Assembly (NCBI GenBank): GCA_936450465.1
Contig: OW388291.1
Coordinates: 74,492,436 to 74,556,435 of the forward strand
DNA: 64,000 nucleotides
Reading direction: 5' to 3'
Origin: Gibbula magus
Lineage: Eukaryota > Mollusca > Gastropoda > Trochida > Trochidae
Part shown: positions 50,701-60,893 of the stretch, in pieces
How the letters are laid out: each line of letters begins with the position of its first letter
Position numbering within the stretch: the first letter of the stretch is position 1
Translations under genes and position numbers: made by a program
Notes under the pieces: generated by a model
The model's input: the letters and a program-made list of their open reading frames with translations, nothing else
Databases searched by the model: none
What the model was told of the DNA's origin: nothing

Positions 50701-51465
50701 AGGAGATGACAGGCATGGTTTAAATATTTGTCGATTATCATAGTCTATGATACAATATAATATGATTTAAATGGAAATATTACCTTATTTCTGATGACTT
50801 ATTGATGTTGAAGAGCTTTTCAGCGCCTGGTACCGATATTAAAGCAACTAAATAAAAAAGTCATTATTATATCCCGTTGAATGTCTATCCTAACATATTA
50901 ATTGATAAATTACATATCACCGAACTATAACTTAAGGTTGTGCCAAAAATCGTTTATATTTGAATATAAAGTTTTAGCAGAGAATCGCTGAGAACACAGG
51001 CGGTGAATTGTGTCATCACTTTGTCCACCACGCTATGATACAATGTGATACTATCATAAAAACTTGGCACCTTTTGAATGTTTATGGCAGATGAGTCCTG
51101 ATATTTGGATTATCAGTAATACAGTTGTTCACATTTAACTATATGGGAACTAATTCTTTAGATAGCATCGCTTTTTTGTTTTTGAATTATATGGTCGCCG
51201 AAACGTTGCATTCATTGCCTAGAAGTTACCAATATATCTAAATTCTATTTGATACAAGATCCTTTTCTGTATTCGGGAATGACATTGAATCGTTCTTGTA
51301 TGTTCTATATTTCAGGTTCAACTTGGAAGCAGGACTATCACAAGCTTTTCTTTGAAAGGTCGTATGAAGTTCGACAACATATCTATCAACGATGTGTTGC
51401 TACTCAAGAGGATTAAGGCCATTTATCATGAGAAAAAACGAAAAGGATTTGACTTTTTACATTGA
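35785..51465 (+). CDS. Gene C: PAN/apple-sushi-galectin-like secreted protein, complete
   Basis: Exons: 35785-36091, 42207-42263, 46979-47187, 47710-47807 (or from 47707), 49763-49964 and 51316-51465 (stop 51463-51465). They sum to 1023 nt, 340 residues, in frame throughout. Exon 1 has a signal peptide (about residues 8-29, SVSILLMWFVVYAQS) and a PAN/apple core with Cys at 60, 64, 70 and 82, the same spacing as gene B. Exon 2 is a 57-bp phase 1-1 linker rich in charged residues (DDRKGRDVELSPRAE). Exon 3 is a sushi module, C-x24-C-x6-C-x9-C-x12-C, ending IWNDF. Exons 4-6 are galectin-like: VGQISTVQLPC, then ITLALKFWIKKD and GGSGWTV, then VQLGSRTIT with a basic C-terminus (HEKKRKGFDF). Intron 1 is over 6 kb and full of transposon remains. 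The exon 1 donor (ACAG/gttgta) is weak; the alternative at gtacgt would make a stop. A possible AATAAA is at 51813-51818. Joining exon 1 to the rest over 6 kb is inference. Confidence 0.72.
36200..36831 (+). pseudogene. DIRS-type reverse transcriptase relic
   Basis: Read in shifting frames: VSPDLHDAYLHIPI (from 36457), matching the DLxDAYxHIP motif of DIRS/Ngaro-type polymerases, then FILDGAI, and after a gap VDLDNSNPLPTMRLMFLGAI and LDNRLFKVSHATL (36698-36826), the FLG-x-x-ID-like stretch. Stops and frame shifts show it is dead. It lies in intron 1 of gene C. Confidence 0.6.
36832..38100. other. Gene C intron 1, AT-rich part
   Basis: No gene seen. An approximate 57-bp tandem duplication (ATTGTGATGGTTGT words) lies at 37105-37200. 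Confidence 0.45.
38101..39580 (+). repeat. GC-rich leader with CTCGCC-type low-complexity repeats before DIRS gag
   Basis: From about 38540 to 39560 the sequence is a degenerate repetition of words such as CGCCAGTCACTCGC and GACTCGCCTCGTCT. Composition is far from the AT-rich surroundings and matches the following gag ORF, so this is probably the 5' leader or terminal region of the same element. The short open frames across it (38399-38641, 38835-39101 and others) are repeat artefacts. Confidence 0.55.
39581..41164 (+). CDS. DIRS-like retrotransposon gag (ORF1), intact 527 codons
   Basis: One uninterrupted frame. The N-terminus has a cysteine cluster (CTNCGGRK, CRKCKDLC, CDECV) that looks like a zinc ribbon. 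Residues about 100-165 are Ser/Arg-rich with a lysine block (KSKKKKSKKAK). A long acidic/Ser-rich middle follows, then a helical C-terminal region (HRFTDAQLTHLDREARTVLG; LRDNFLHRSGL; SIFWGRIPEDL) resembling gag-like proteins of DIRS elements. No RT or tyrosine recombinase follows; the sequence drops to AT-rich host DNA right after the stop, so the element is truncated at 3'. Codons are GC-rich, unlike the neighbours. It sits in the first intron of gene C on the same strand. Its family assignment is from overall resemblance. Confidence 0.65.
   Translation: MYSAFCTNCGGRKSAFKDPQLLCRKCKDLCEEDYRCDECVTLSSSDFRAYITAIRKSVTDRALFKKRSATSGQCWDLSPICHPSPEEVVDFVLTECTDEFDPESPVLSESGRGSRDSLSPSSRSRSRPQARARSPPSPSGEDDRRMSPLRLKVSKPSTKSKKKKSKKAKFDKFKPDLLLASVKNMVSSLLDARLGPLALPNRASLAATLGRDPDADCVSQGSRPTSLRASGSDASSRLARTPTRRVTVVSPTRDSSPDSVEREARFIDVSDPPFISIVSDAECMGSSDDPPIVDSVAMLTEVASFAEVPLNQVSVLGPRSSVARKASFCPEGDTAPALLALPPHRLLLDASEDMEQVISSAVPNRLLPPFVVSDKRLRQLPLYPTPFQLVPPALDQGSSCLISPEPPHRFTDAQLTHLDREARTVLGFGNHVAFTCQAMLNCAKQADMESGDPVLFKAFCNVAADLTQIMLSASQISSGIQVLLRDNFLHRSGLNPDQKSFLRQAPAHSESIFWGRIPEDLVLACLI
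41430..42063 (+). pseudogene. Tc1/mariner-type transposase relic
   Basis: The C-terminal half, 41791-42063, reads QDNARPHTVNEAV, TILPWPA, then a TGA, then SPDINPIKHWRDVL and on to a stop at 42061-42063. These are the classic DNARPH and SPDLNPIE blocks of Tc1-like DDE transposases. Upstream to about 41430 only broken pieces remain (AVAMVKSGHS resembles the helix-turn-helix start). It ends 144 bp before the gene C linker exon. Confidence 0.75.
42264..46978 (+). other. Intron 2 of gene C
   Basis: 4.7 kb of AT-rich sequence between the linker and sushi exons. Open frames (43339-43578, 44811-45068, 46276-46685) have no domains. I see no clear transposon apart from weakly repeated words near 44560-44650 that resemble 15780-15850. 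Confidence 0.5.
47808..49762 (+). other. Intron of gene C between the first two galectin-like exons
   Basis: AT-rich. It contains an exon-like stretch on the opposite strand (48706-48847, listed separately). No repeat is recognised. Confidence 0.5.
48706..48847 (-). CDS. Candidate exon on minus strand, unknown gene
   Basis: It lies between an acceptor (ttatttcag) and a donor (GAAG/gtactt). It is open, starts in phase 0 and encodes KLNRTVYGKECNVVLDIART, then LCDDTGVSMRRQCSLHPLTL. Three cysteines and balanced composition make it look coding. It would be nested antisense in gene C. It may join the candidate exon at 52446-52635, which ends in phase 0. No family is recognised. Confidence 0.3.
49965..51315 (+). 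other. Last intron of gene C
   Basis: AT-rich. It contains the 140-bp near-perfect hairpin at 50503-50642, and otherwise nothing recognised. Confidence 0.5.
50503..50642. repeat. Long hairpin (palindromic) repeat
   Basis: Arms of about 65 bp, from TTGTCGAA on the left to TTCGACAA on the right, with a 10-bp loop near 50573 and only a few mismatches. The central arms read GAACATAACGGGTCTC and its complement. It is probably a fold-back element. It is transcribed within gene C, so it could form a stem in the pre-mRNA. Confidence 0.75.
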
Positions 51466-52072
51466 ATTTACATTGTTTAATATACTCAAGTAAGGTCCAG
51501 CTTTGAATGTCTTAACTTTGTCTTTATAGTGACAACATCCCAATGCAAGATAGCTTCTTTTCAATGTTACTGCACGTTCATTGACTACGTGTACACTATT
51601 TAATGTTTACATCTGTTTTGAAACAGGTATGTATGTATATAACACTTCATGATGGATATTATTCAGTTTAACTTATCTAAGATATGGTTTAATATACTTT
51701 CCAGTTCTACAGTTTGACAAAGAGCTCCTCACATAAGGATTGCACCATATTATGGTGCCTCAATATAATCATTTGCATTACATTGCATATTGTAAATTGT
51801 TTTGTGCGGCTGAATAAAACGTTATCAAGAAAAGTAATTGTTTGTTTTAAAACAAGCTGTTTGAGTCTTCTATTGAACTGTTATCAGCGTTGTTGTTTAG
51901 CACTGTTTGTGTTGATAGTAACGATTCAATTTTATTACCAAAAAGAACAAATATTTGAACGCTGTATTTTAAAAGTACCATATTTCCTCAGATAAATTGA
52001 TCTCTAATAAGCACAGGGTATATACTAAGCGCCGAGATTTAAGCATAATTAGACCGGTATTGTAGCCAAACC
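51466..52072. other. 3' flank of gene C
   Basis: AT-rich, with AATAAA at 51813-51818 as a possible polyadenylation signal. A 93-codon frame (51714-51995) has no domain. Confidence 0.45.
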
Positions 52073-52305
52073 GGGGATGTAGCTCAGTTGGTAGAGCGTC
52101 CGCTCATCACCCGGAAGGTCGGGGTTTGATTCCCGGCCGCGTCATACCAAAAGACGTTAACAGATGGGAGTTGTTGCCTCCTTGCTCGGCGCTCGGCATG
52201 GATAGAACAACGCTTGAACCGGCGCTGCACTGTGGTACCCAGAGCAAAAAATAAATTTCCGATTTAATTTATATTGAGGACAATAAAGTGTTATTATTAT
52301 CATAA
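52073..52305 (+). mobile_element. tRNA-derived SINE
   Basis: The tRNA-like head starts GGGGATGTAGCTCAGTTGG (A box about 52080-52091) and has a B box GGTTTGATTCC near 52123-52133. It continues into a body with AAAAGACGTTAA and TTGCTCGGCGCTCGGCATGG and ends with AATAAAGTGTTATTATTATC. The anticodon-stem mismatch and lack of an intact acceptor stem show it is not a working tRNA gene. The body resembles V-like SINEs of molluscs (from memory). Confidence 0.75.
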
Positions 52306-52445
52306 TGTTCAAGAAATAAACGCCAGGTCTGCAAGAACCACCGGGTTTCTTTAGTAATGTTCGTGTTTGTAACTGCCTTTTTTCCCCCCGAGACATATCT
52401 AATGGAAGATGTGTTCATATTTCTGTTGAAAAAATAAGCACTTAC

Positions 52446-52635
52446 GAAAGTACTACGAACAGGGCCCCGAATAACAGCCGTGTCAGAGAGCCTTCTGGTC
52501 TGATATAGGGGAAACACGGTATGTTTGTACTCTTCAAAAGGAAATCGAAGATAACCATGCATCGTAGAGGTATTAGTACTATTACACTCACATGATTGGA
52601 TGCAAAGGCCCAAATCTCCAAGATATAGTTTATAT
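52446..52635 (-). CDS. Candidate exon on minus strand, unknown gene
   Basis: A 190-bp open exon-like stretch between an acceptor (ctttctcacag) and a strong donor (TTTC/gtaagt), encoding LCIQSCECNSTNTSTMHGY and FEEYKHTVFPLYQTRRL. It ends in phase 0, compatible with the candidate at 48706-48847. No family recognised. Its splice signals are good but it is unsupported otherwise. Confidence 0.3.
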
Positions 52636-55600
52636 CTGTGAGAAAGCCTCACATAAATACTTTTTCCAGTATACTTTATCTATACTGGACAAGATAAGTA
52701 TTTGAATTTTCATGATTGATATTTTATCGTTGTGTCAATAAATGAATAGATAATTAGTGATCATTTAAATGTTCTCATATATCTAATTTATAACTATATT
52801 TGTCCAGTATAGTTCACCTGTACTTACTACACATATCCGTCGCCGCTTAGAATGTGTTTAATTATATTATTCGTATATTAAACATGTATCCTTAATACAC
52901 GTTCCACAAGTTTACTAAGTTTCACTGAGCAAGTCTTTACGGTTAGTGAGTCCACAAACAAAACGATAATTTTAATTTCCGTGATAACGGCGAAATTTAA
53001 ATATCCAAGTCAGCGTTAAAAGCCCGACTTGCACATTTTCACATGATTGTTCCACATACGAAGTTTCATTTAACTAGGCCTCGCGTATTCGACATCTATT
53101 CTGGAAAATAAATTCCAATTTGCGTTTCCATGGAAAGGACCCAGAATGAAAAATCAAAGAGTCCACAAAGGTTCATCTACACATACTGATTGTTACACAT
53201 ACACGTTTCTCTGATCTATGTCAAGAAAGCTCCAATGATAATGTTTACACTGTGTTTACACACGAGTCTGCGCTTTATACATTCAGATAGAAGCCAATAT
53301 TCGGTTAGTGAGTATCTCAATCATAGAAGGGTACATATCTTGAATAGTAATCTTTATTTTGGAAACATGTAAATATGATACTTTCAGATGATAGAGGTGG
53401 TTATAGGCTATAGCTATCTGATTACCTGCTGTAATGGTTTAAGACATAGAGTTTTGAAAACGAATAGTTATGGTTCGGTTAAGTAAATGCGGATTCATCC
53501 TCGAATTATTAAAAGATCGTGTGTTCACACTAAAATGGCCGCGAGCAGTATTCGTGATATACGCGACACCCTCTTCTACGACTACAGATAATCTTGTCGT
53601 GTAATGGGCCGTTTTACCCCCCTAAGTAATGATGTACTTAAACTGAAAACTGTCACAAATAAAGAGTGAATTTCTCTTTTCATTTCGCAAGTTATGTCGA
53701 TGTCATGATTTATTCCGCGTCTCTCATTTCAAAGATTAAAATAGTTTTGTATAGCAATTTTTATTCATATAAACTTTTCATAATTGATAAATGCATCAGC
53801 TTGAAAAAGTTCGATCGTTAAAAATACTATTTTTATTACTTTTATACTTTTTTTTACAAGATCCTATAGTATGTGATAAAACTATAAACGTATAGAACAC
53901 ATTTTCGGACATTTTCCTCAACTATTATATTTATGTGTACTAATTCAACCTTTCTTAATGATTGGTTCGTATATATATACACTAACTACAGTGTACATAC
54001 TGGTTCTCTTCAACTTCAACAATTGTCTTTAAATATGCTATAATATAATAATATATATATAATATGTTTAAAAGTTATCAAACGTCTGGAAGTTTACAAG
54101 TTAGAAAGGACTGAGGACTTATTGGCTAAATCGAAACGCAAATGAATAGCATTTGACCATACCGTTAACTTAAAGAAAACTCACATCATTCTGAGAAGAA
54201 GTGATTGTTTCGTTTGACATGACTGAATCCTCCCCACCTGTCCATGCACCAAGCCTACATGGAGTTACCTGTGATGCAGTTTGCGGTGCAGTGTTACCGT
54301 GTGTCGCCCTAGTGAGGCTCATGCAGTGTGTAAAATTCTGCGGAAAAATACACGAAAAGCTGGACAAGTCTCATATAAAACATCTTGCTGCAGTATTTTG
54401 TGAGTTGATTATAATTACTGTCCAGAAATTGAGAGGTTACGAAGTTCTCAAACTTCACAAACTGATATGGTCATAAACATATGAAAACTAAATTTACGGA
54501 CAGCTACTCTCATGTTTATTTTTCAAGACACGTATTCTATAATGATAAACTATTTTTACATATTCGATGTTGAACCTCTGCAGAAAAACAAGCAATTCTG
54601 ATAGTCCCCCCTTTTTTATTTCATGTTCTCACCTGCTAATTTTTCTTAAATCCTCCTTTCCTTCAATGTGACGGTTAGACAAACATGTTTAAGATTGGAC
54701 ACTGATAATTACATAAAATCCTATTCAAATGTATTATTCTGATGAGCTACATGTATATGAATTCATGAAAAACTTATTTTGTTGTGATACGAAGAGATTA
54801 ATTCACATACACTCATCCGCAAAAGAAACGTCACCATACAAAATAAAAGATATGTTTATCCACGAGTAATAAATACGACTGAAGCAGAGTCACATCATAT
54901 ATCCAGGAGCCAACTAAACTAAATTTGAAATTTCAAAACAGTATCTGTTTAAATGTCTGAGAAACACACAATTTAAAATTCGTCGTTTTCGAATCTCCCT
55001 AACAAGACGAGCTTGGGTCAGAAATAGCTTTTTGACTTGTTTTACCATATCCTACATTTAAGACGCGTCAACAGATTTAAGTCCAAGAAGGTTATGTATG
55101 TCGACTACATCATTTATCAATTAAAATTCTACATTTTATGAATTTTCAAGTTAAAAACCAAATATTATTGCCACAAAACATGTTGAAAAAGCTATTTCAG
55201 CACCCTACATGTATGTGTACTTGAACATATATATAAAAATATATATTACTTTCTGATATATGAAATTGATGGTGCATCTTTACAAATCATGTCCCTATAA
55301 ACTGCATTAAAAATCGACTTTCTCCGATAGCAGAATTTCAAATTCTAGACTGTTGAAAATGTGGTGGAGTTTCTTTTGCGGTTGAGTGTGAATGTCCGGG
55401 GGTACGAGTTATTAGTGATCCAAGCTCACTTTTAAACTTGTTTCATGGTCCGAATATAAATATGATGTTTGGTGTGATAAAACTTCGACAAATCTCTGTT
55501 TTCAGATAAAAAAAGGTAACAAAAGATCGGTTAATATTACTTTTTTAATTATTTTTTAATTATCAAATGATCTATATATACATTATAGACATGCCGTCAA

Positions 55601-56271
55601 GGATATTGTGATGGTTAATTTTCAAAATGGAGTTCACAGTACAAAAAACTAATTTAAAAATTTAAAATTAAAGCTCTCCGTGGCCATACTGCCTCCTTCG
55701 TGAGTATGAACCATCTACCTTGTTATCGTATTTCCTAGCAAATGATTTCTTAATAATATGGTAATTTTGATGAAAAAGGAAAATGTGAGCACAGCTAATA
55801 ACTAATAATTAATAACTATAAATAAACTAAGACAAACTTCCAAGATCTGGAACCTGTACTGTAATAATGATGTCAATAATTACATTAAAAGGCATTTTTT
55901 GAAACAAGTGTTTCTATTTTTTATTTCAGAATATTTTAATCATAAATTAAATAAATTAAATTCAATCAAATGTTACGCTTAAATAAGCTAATAAAACGAC
56001 AAAATCAGATTTACCAAACCATTTACTACACTTTCTATAACAAAAGATCACTTGAAATACTTCGACAAAAACATGTATTTTGTCCATTAATTGTATATTA
56101 TTTGTTTTATCAATGTATAAATATGCATGAACATTGAAATCACGGACGCATGGAGACGGTAATGACTTTATTCCATGGTATATTATCACTGATTCCATGG
56201 TTTGTGATATATAATTCTGACTCTGCTAATACAACTGATGCTACACTTGTCTCTCTCTATTCATTTTACAG
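52636..56271. other. Region where the first exon of gene D is expected
   Basis: AT-rich. By analogy with genes B and C a signal-peptide/PAN exon should lie here on the + strand, but I found no stretch with the C-x3-C-x5-C-x11-C spacing. It holds a minus-strand exon candidate (54185-54337). Confidence 0.4.
54185..54337 (-). CDS. Candidate exon on minus strand, unknown gene
   Basis: 153 bp, phase 0-0, between an acceptor (ttttccgcag) and a donor (GAT/gtgagt). It encodes a Thr/Ser-rich stretch beginning NFTHCMSLTRATHGNTAPQT. An alternative donor inside (CACAG/gtaact) would shorten it. No domain recognised. Confidence 0.22.
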
Positions 56272-59200
56272 CTGTACGAGGGGACCATGAACATGTGACG
56301 ACCAAATCGTTAAAACAGGAAAGTAAGTTTCATTTAACAATTAAACAATACCACACACATCAGACCGGTTTCCCGCTGGAGCTTTACATTTGTATGAGTT
56401 GTTAACACTTATCACTCGCCTGCTTAAGATGATATATATTATTAAACATGGCCAGGATAACACAGGAAAACTATGTACTGTGTATTATCAATAACTCTCA
56501 TTGTCTCGTTGATGGAAATAAAACTGTACTGCTCATTAAAATTCAAAACCCTTTAATCATTAAAAGTAGTGTTATTAAATTGAGTTCATAATTAATTAGC
56601 AATGTATCGGATGGCATTACATTTTGTATTGTCTGCACCAGTCTCTTACTTGGTCAATACTGGAAAATCCAAGCATGCCCCGAAGTTGTCGCTTCATAAC
56701 TTTGACTAGTGATATATTCACCAATATTGTTAATAACTATGATTTAGAGGGAAAAGAGCTCTTTACTATCTTTGAAGGAATCTCATTGATAAAAGTGTCA
56801 TTAATTACTTATTTCCTGGCCGAGGTGCTCCGTCCGTTGTTATGTCTCGCCTAAATACAACAGTACGGATCTCGGACGAGTAACTTTGCCAATGCGGAAA
56901 TATATTCTTATATAATAATTAATAGCATTATGGAGTGTTGATTGTGAATTGATTTTTCGCTCTTATTTCGCTATGATCTCTGCTTATATATACAACTCGA
57001 CTAATACGGAAATACATGATTATATATATATGACATATCACTATCCTTCACTCATGATGTATAATCGGCAAGATATTGAAACTCCTTATACCCTGACTTT
57101 ACGTCCTTTGTACGTCCTTTCACTTGTATCGTTTTAAAACAAATTATTGGTTTAATACTGGTTTCTAGAAGATAATATGATCATTCTGACAGCTGAAACC
57201 ACGTTAACTTTCTGTAGTCTGCAGTCTGCAGTCTGCAGGAGTAGAGCAAGAGTCAGTCTAGCAAGAGTTAACAAGTTGGGTCACCACACCTTGTGGTGAA
57301 GATACATCAGCTGCCATAATGTCTTGAAACTGTCTCTTAGGTACAGTTCATTGTGAAACACTTCTTTTACAAGTATCCACTCACACATTGTTGCAGTGCA
57401 GTTTTATCAATCAGTACCTTACTGGCACTAGTAAGACTTGAAAGAACAGATCTATATAATACTCAGTTCCTTCTTTCCATACTGATCAAGCTGTTATTTC
57501 GTCAGGATTGAAATGCTCCTCATATCCATCATATCAAATCCTGTTACAACTGAATACTCTCACTTGGACTTCTCTTGTTCACATGAATACACCCACTTGA
57601 AATTAATAATATAATAATATCAGAACGTCTTTATACACAAATTTGCTGTTTCCCTTGATTCTTAAGTCGCATTTTCACGTGTAGCTAATTTAAATAAAAT
57701 GTATCGTGTCTTCACAACCTTGAAGTTTCATTAGTGACATCAGTGATGAGTATTGCATGGTGGCAACATCTTCTTTACATAACCAATAAGCACATCTCAT
57801 GGCTGAAATAACAGAGCATTCTTACAGAGACAGTGTTGTCACTAGCTTTTGCGAAGTTTAGTTTGTATACTTCATCCCTAAGTTCTTCCTCGTGGTCTTC
57901 TGCTTTTACACGCCATGATAACGAAAATGATCGTTGCATTCTCCGGTCAATGTATTCTCATAACCATTGTCTTTATGTAGTTTGTTACTCATAATATTTA
58001 TATCATTAGTAAATTTACTTCCCTGCATAACGAAACCAGTCGTATTTTATATATTATTTATGTTTGTATGTCTTATTTCTTTTCCTGTTAGTGTTTAGAG
58101 TTGTATCACTGACACCTTCTGTTTCACTGTCACTATATTTGTTATTTTGCGTCAAGTATTATTTATCATATGCCGTCACCGACACCGTCATGTATTTAAA
58201 ACAACATTTATTCGGAGATTGTGATGAGCCCGTTCTCGTGTGAATAATATATCTTGCAGTCTTTGTATAACAGTTTTTTTAAACCTTTGAATTAAAATAA
58301 ATGTCTTTACTCTACCATATATCCCCAAAGCCAATAGTATTTAATAACTTACAAAATTTGGATACCAAGTTTGCCTTACTTATTTCATTACTAACTTATC
58401 ATACAAACTCATCATGTCATACCATTGCTTTGGTATATTTTATAGTGCATAAAAATATGTATTTTGATATCCCTCAGAATGGGGAACTTGTGTGGAGCCA
58501 AACGTCCCAAACGCCAGGATCGTGACGGAGAATTTGTCTCCGAAAACAGCGACCTATTCGTGTCTCTATGATTACACAGTCTGCGATGAAGAGTTCAGCA
58601 ACACCATCACCTGCCAGCCTTCTGGCACCTGGAGTCAGCCTCTTGCACTGTGTAAGAGACGTATGTGGAACGGCTTTGTAAGTGTTTCATACTTCAGCTT
58701 TTCTGTACCTGTAATAGACCCTAATATCTTAATGACAGTAACCATGCGAGACGTACTTTATCAAGTTTATATGGAAACGTTTCTGCCATTCATGACTTTT
58801 CTACACCATAAAGTTTTGATGAACAAGTCAGTTCACAATTCAGTTCTATTAGTTAGTATGTAAGTACACAATCACAGAATAAAGCACCTGTTGGCAGTTT
58901 GGGAGAGTGCTTGTTTCAGTGTTTTATCTTATTTACTTCACATCTTTCATGGTATATTGATACATTAATTATATAAATACGTGTATAATACTAATGTATT
59001 CAAGGTGAATAAAAAGCCTTTGAAATTCTTCACATTGTTGCGACAGTCTGCTTACATGAACGACAGGACAAAAGAAACGAAACCAACAATAAATCAAGAC
59101 ACACAAATTGTACTGCCCTGTCTTCAGATGTCTTTTAAATATAAATTTCAATAGTTTCTGAAAAGAAAAATGAATTAAAGGTTAGATAGAAGAATATAAT

Positions 59201-60893
59201 ATGATAATATGATAATATCCTTTTAACATGTTTTATTTTGTTCTACAGCAACAAAGCTTCAACAAATTAAAATCAAAGAAAGTACATTATCTCAACAACA
59301 TCATGTTATCAACCTCAGTTCCATATTTTAGGAATTTGAACTTAAACATATTCAAAATCGAATTTATCTGGCAGCAGTGTTTGTTTTGTGTTGGCACTTT
59401 AGTAACGTTTCGTTTGCCGCTAGATGTTTAGAAGTGATAATAAATTACATCTTTGTATTGAAGGTGAGGGGGATGCCTGTGTCCTTCAATCTCTCTTGTT
59501 CAGTCACAACTGGTTCACGTATTACCGTTCGTGGAAACCTGTACAGCAACACAGCAAAGTAAGGATCTGAGTATCACGTTAATATATCTGATATCATCGA
59601 TTAATAAAGTATTTTGTTTTGTTCAAGAACTGTTGATATTTGATATCAGAACACACTGACGGCGGATGTAATTTGATGATTACGCTCGAGTGACTCAAAA
59701 CGAATGCAGCCAATGTGATATTTAGTTTGTGCTACTGCTGTAGTGTACGGCAAGTGAAAACTTGGATATGTCGCTTGATAAAACATCAATCTCGTCCTCA
59801 AACGGATTAAAGTTTTTTTTTAATTATGCAAATATATTAAAAAAAGTATTTTAAATTGTTAAAATTGATCAAGCTTCTAATCAATACTGGTAACTTTGGT
59901 AACTCCAATAAGAATGTGAAAAATCTGTCTGTAATATGTAATCATAACATGATTATGTACAATTGATAAACTTATGGATATTTATTTCAATGTTCATGCT
60001 CCAGATGGCAGTTAATGTTGAACGAAGGAAATGGTACATTCGTCCACAACTTCTACATTAAAAACAGGGTGATGTCGTTGAATGTAATTTACCGGATTCC
60101 ATCTGAAAAGGCGGTACGACTTCTTGTCAAAAACTCCACCCTGGGGAAAGGATGGGACAGAGGATTTTCTCTCATAATGTTCATTCGAGCAGATGACTTA
60201 AGAGTAAGAAATATTAATATGGTTGAATTACTACAACTAGGCATACTTTACCGAAGCATGCAAAGCACCATTCTCTTACGATCAAATACATTACATCAAA
60301 ATCATTACAATACATCAAAATAACAACGTTTGTGTAACTGAAATGCACTATACATTTACAATTCTTAATTTGGGCAACACTTTGTCCTCATCCATCAGAA
60401 ATAAGATAAGTTGCCATACGTTTAAATTAGATAAGTAAGAAAACTCGAAGGTGGAGATTCGGTAAATATTAACAAAACCGTAGGGTGCTTCGGAAATAAA
60501 ACTAAAACTCGCGAATTTTATTCCACAATATATAAGTAGTATAAGAAATATGTCTCTTATGCATATACCGTCAATGTTAAAGACTCAATTGTCATTGATT
60601 TGAGTACACATGGTCATAATGAAAAGTATAATATAAAATATTTGATTTGATTTATCTCTTAAACGTTTAACATATTCTTCACAATTGTCAAAGACATGGG
60701 ATGTGTGTGTTTTACCGTGTGATTATGGTAAGTTGCAAAATACTGAATGTTTGACACGTTTATGCAGGTGACATGGAACAGAAGAGAAGTCGGGAGGTAT
60801 CAACTGACAAAAGCTGTCCATGTCGATTCTGTCTCTGCTGATGGGAATGCTGGCATAGAAAGCGTGCTAGTGAAGTACCGCAGGGTTAGTTGA
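56272..60893 (+). CDS. Gene D: sushi plus galectin-like secreted protein, first exon not found
   Basis: Exons: 56272-56322 (51-bp phase 1-1 linker, VRGDHEHVTTKSLKQE), 58478-58677 (sushi), 59464-59558, 60005-60203 and 60768-60893 (stop 60891-60893). All junctions agree in phase. The sushi module has C-x23-C-x6-C-x9-C-x12-C, a Trp in SGTWSQP and the end MWNGF. The galectin-like part is the most canonical of the four: GSRITVRGN, then VKNSTLGKGWDRGFSL, which aligns with the NS-x-x-x-G-x-W block of galectins, then VTWNRREVGRYQL. It lacks the H-x-N-x-R strand residues and the E-x-R after the Trp. Exon 5 has exactly the same length (199 bp) as its gene B counterpart, and the terminal exon is close to that of gene B in sequence, so D and B are closest. 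A possible AATAAA is at 61027-61032. The expected signal-peptide/PAN exon upstream is missing or unrecognised. Confidence 0.72.
56323..58477 (+). other. Intron of gene D
   Basis: AT-rich, with a short TCTGCAG heptamer run at about 57218-57240. No other feature seen. Confidence 0.45.

Noticed and set aside
52073..52148. tRNA gene with A and B boxes
   Set aside because: The acceptor stem does not pair, the anticodon stem has a mismatch and the sequence runs on into a SINE body, so it is a tRNA-derived SINE head.
54201..54476. 91-codon plus-strand frame with several Cys as the missing PAN exon of gene D
   Set aside because: Cys spacing does not match C-x3-C-x5-C-x11-C, there is no signal peptide, and no donor in the right phase.
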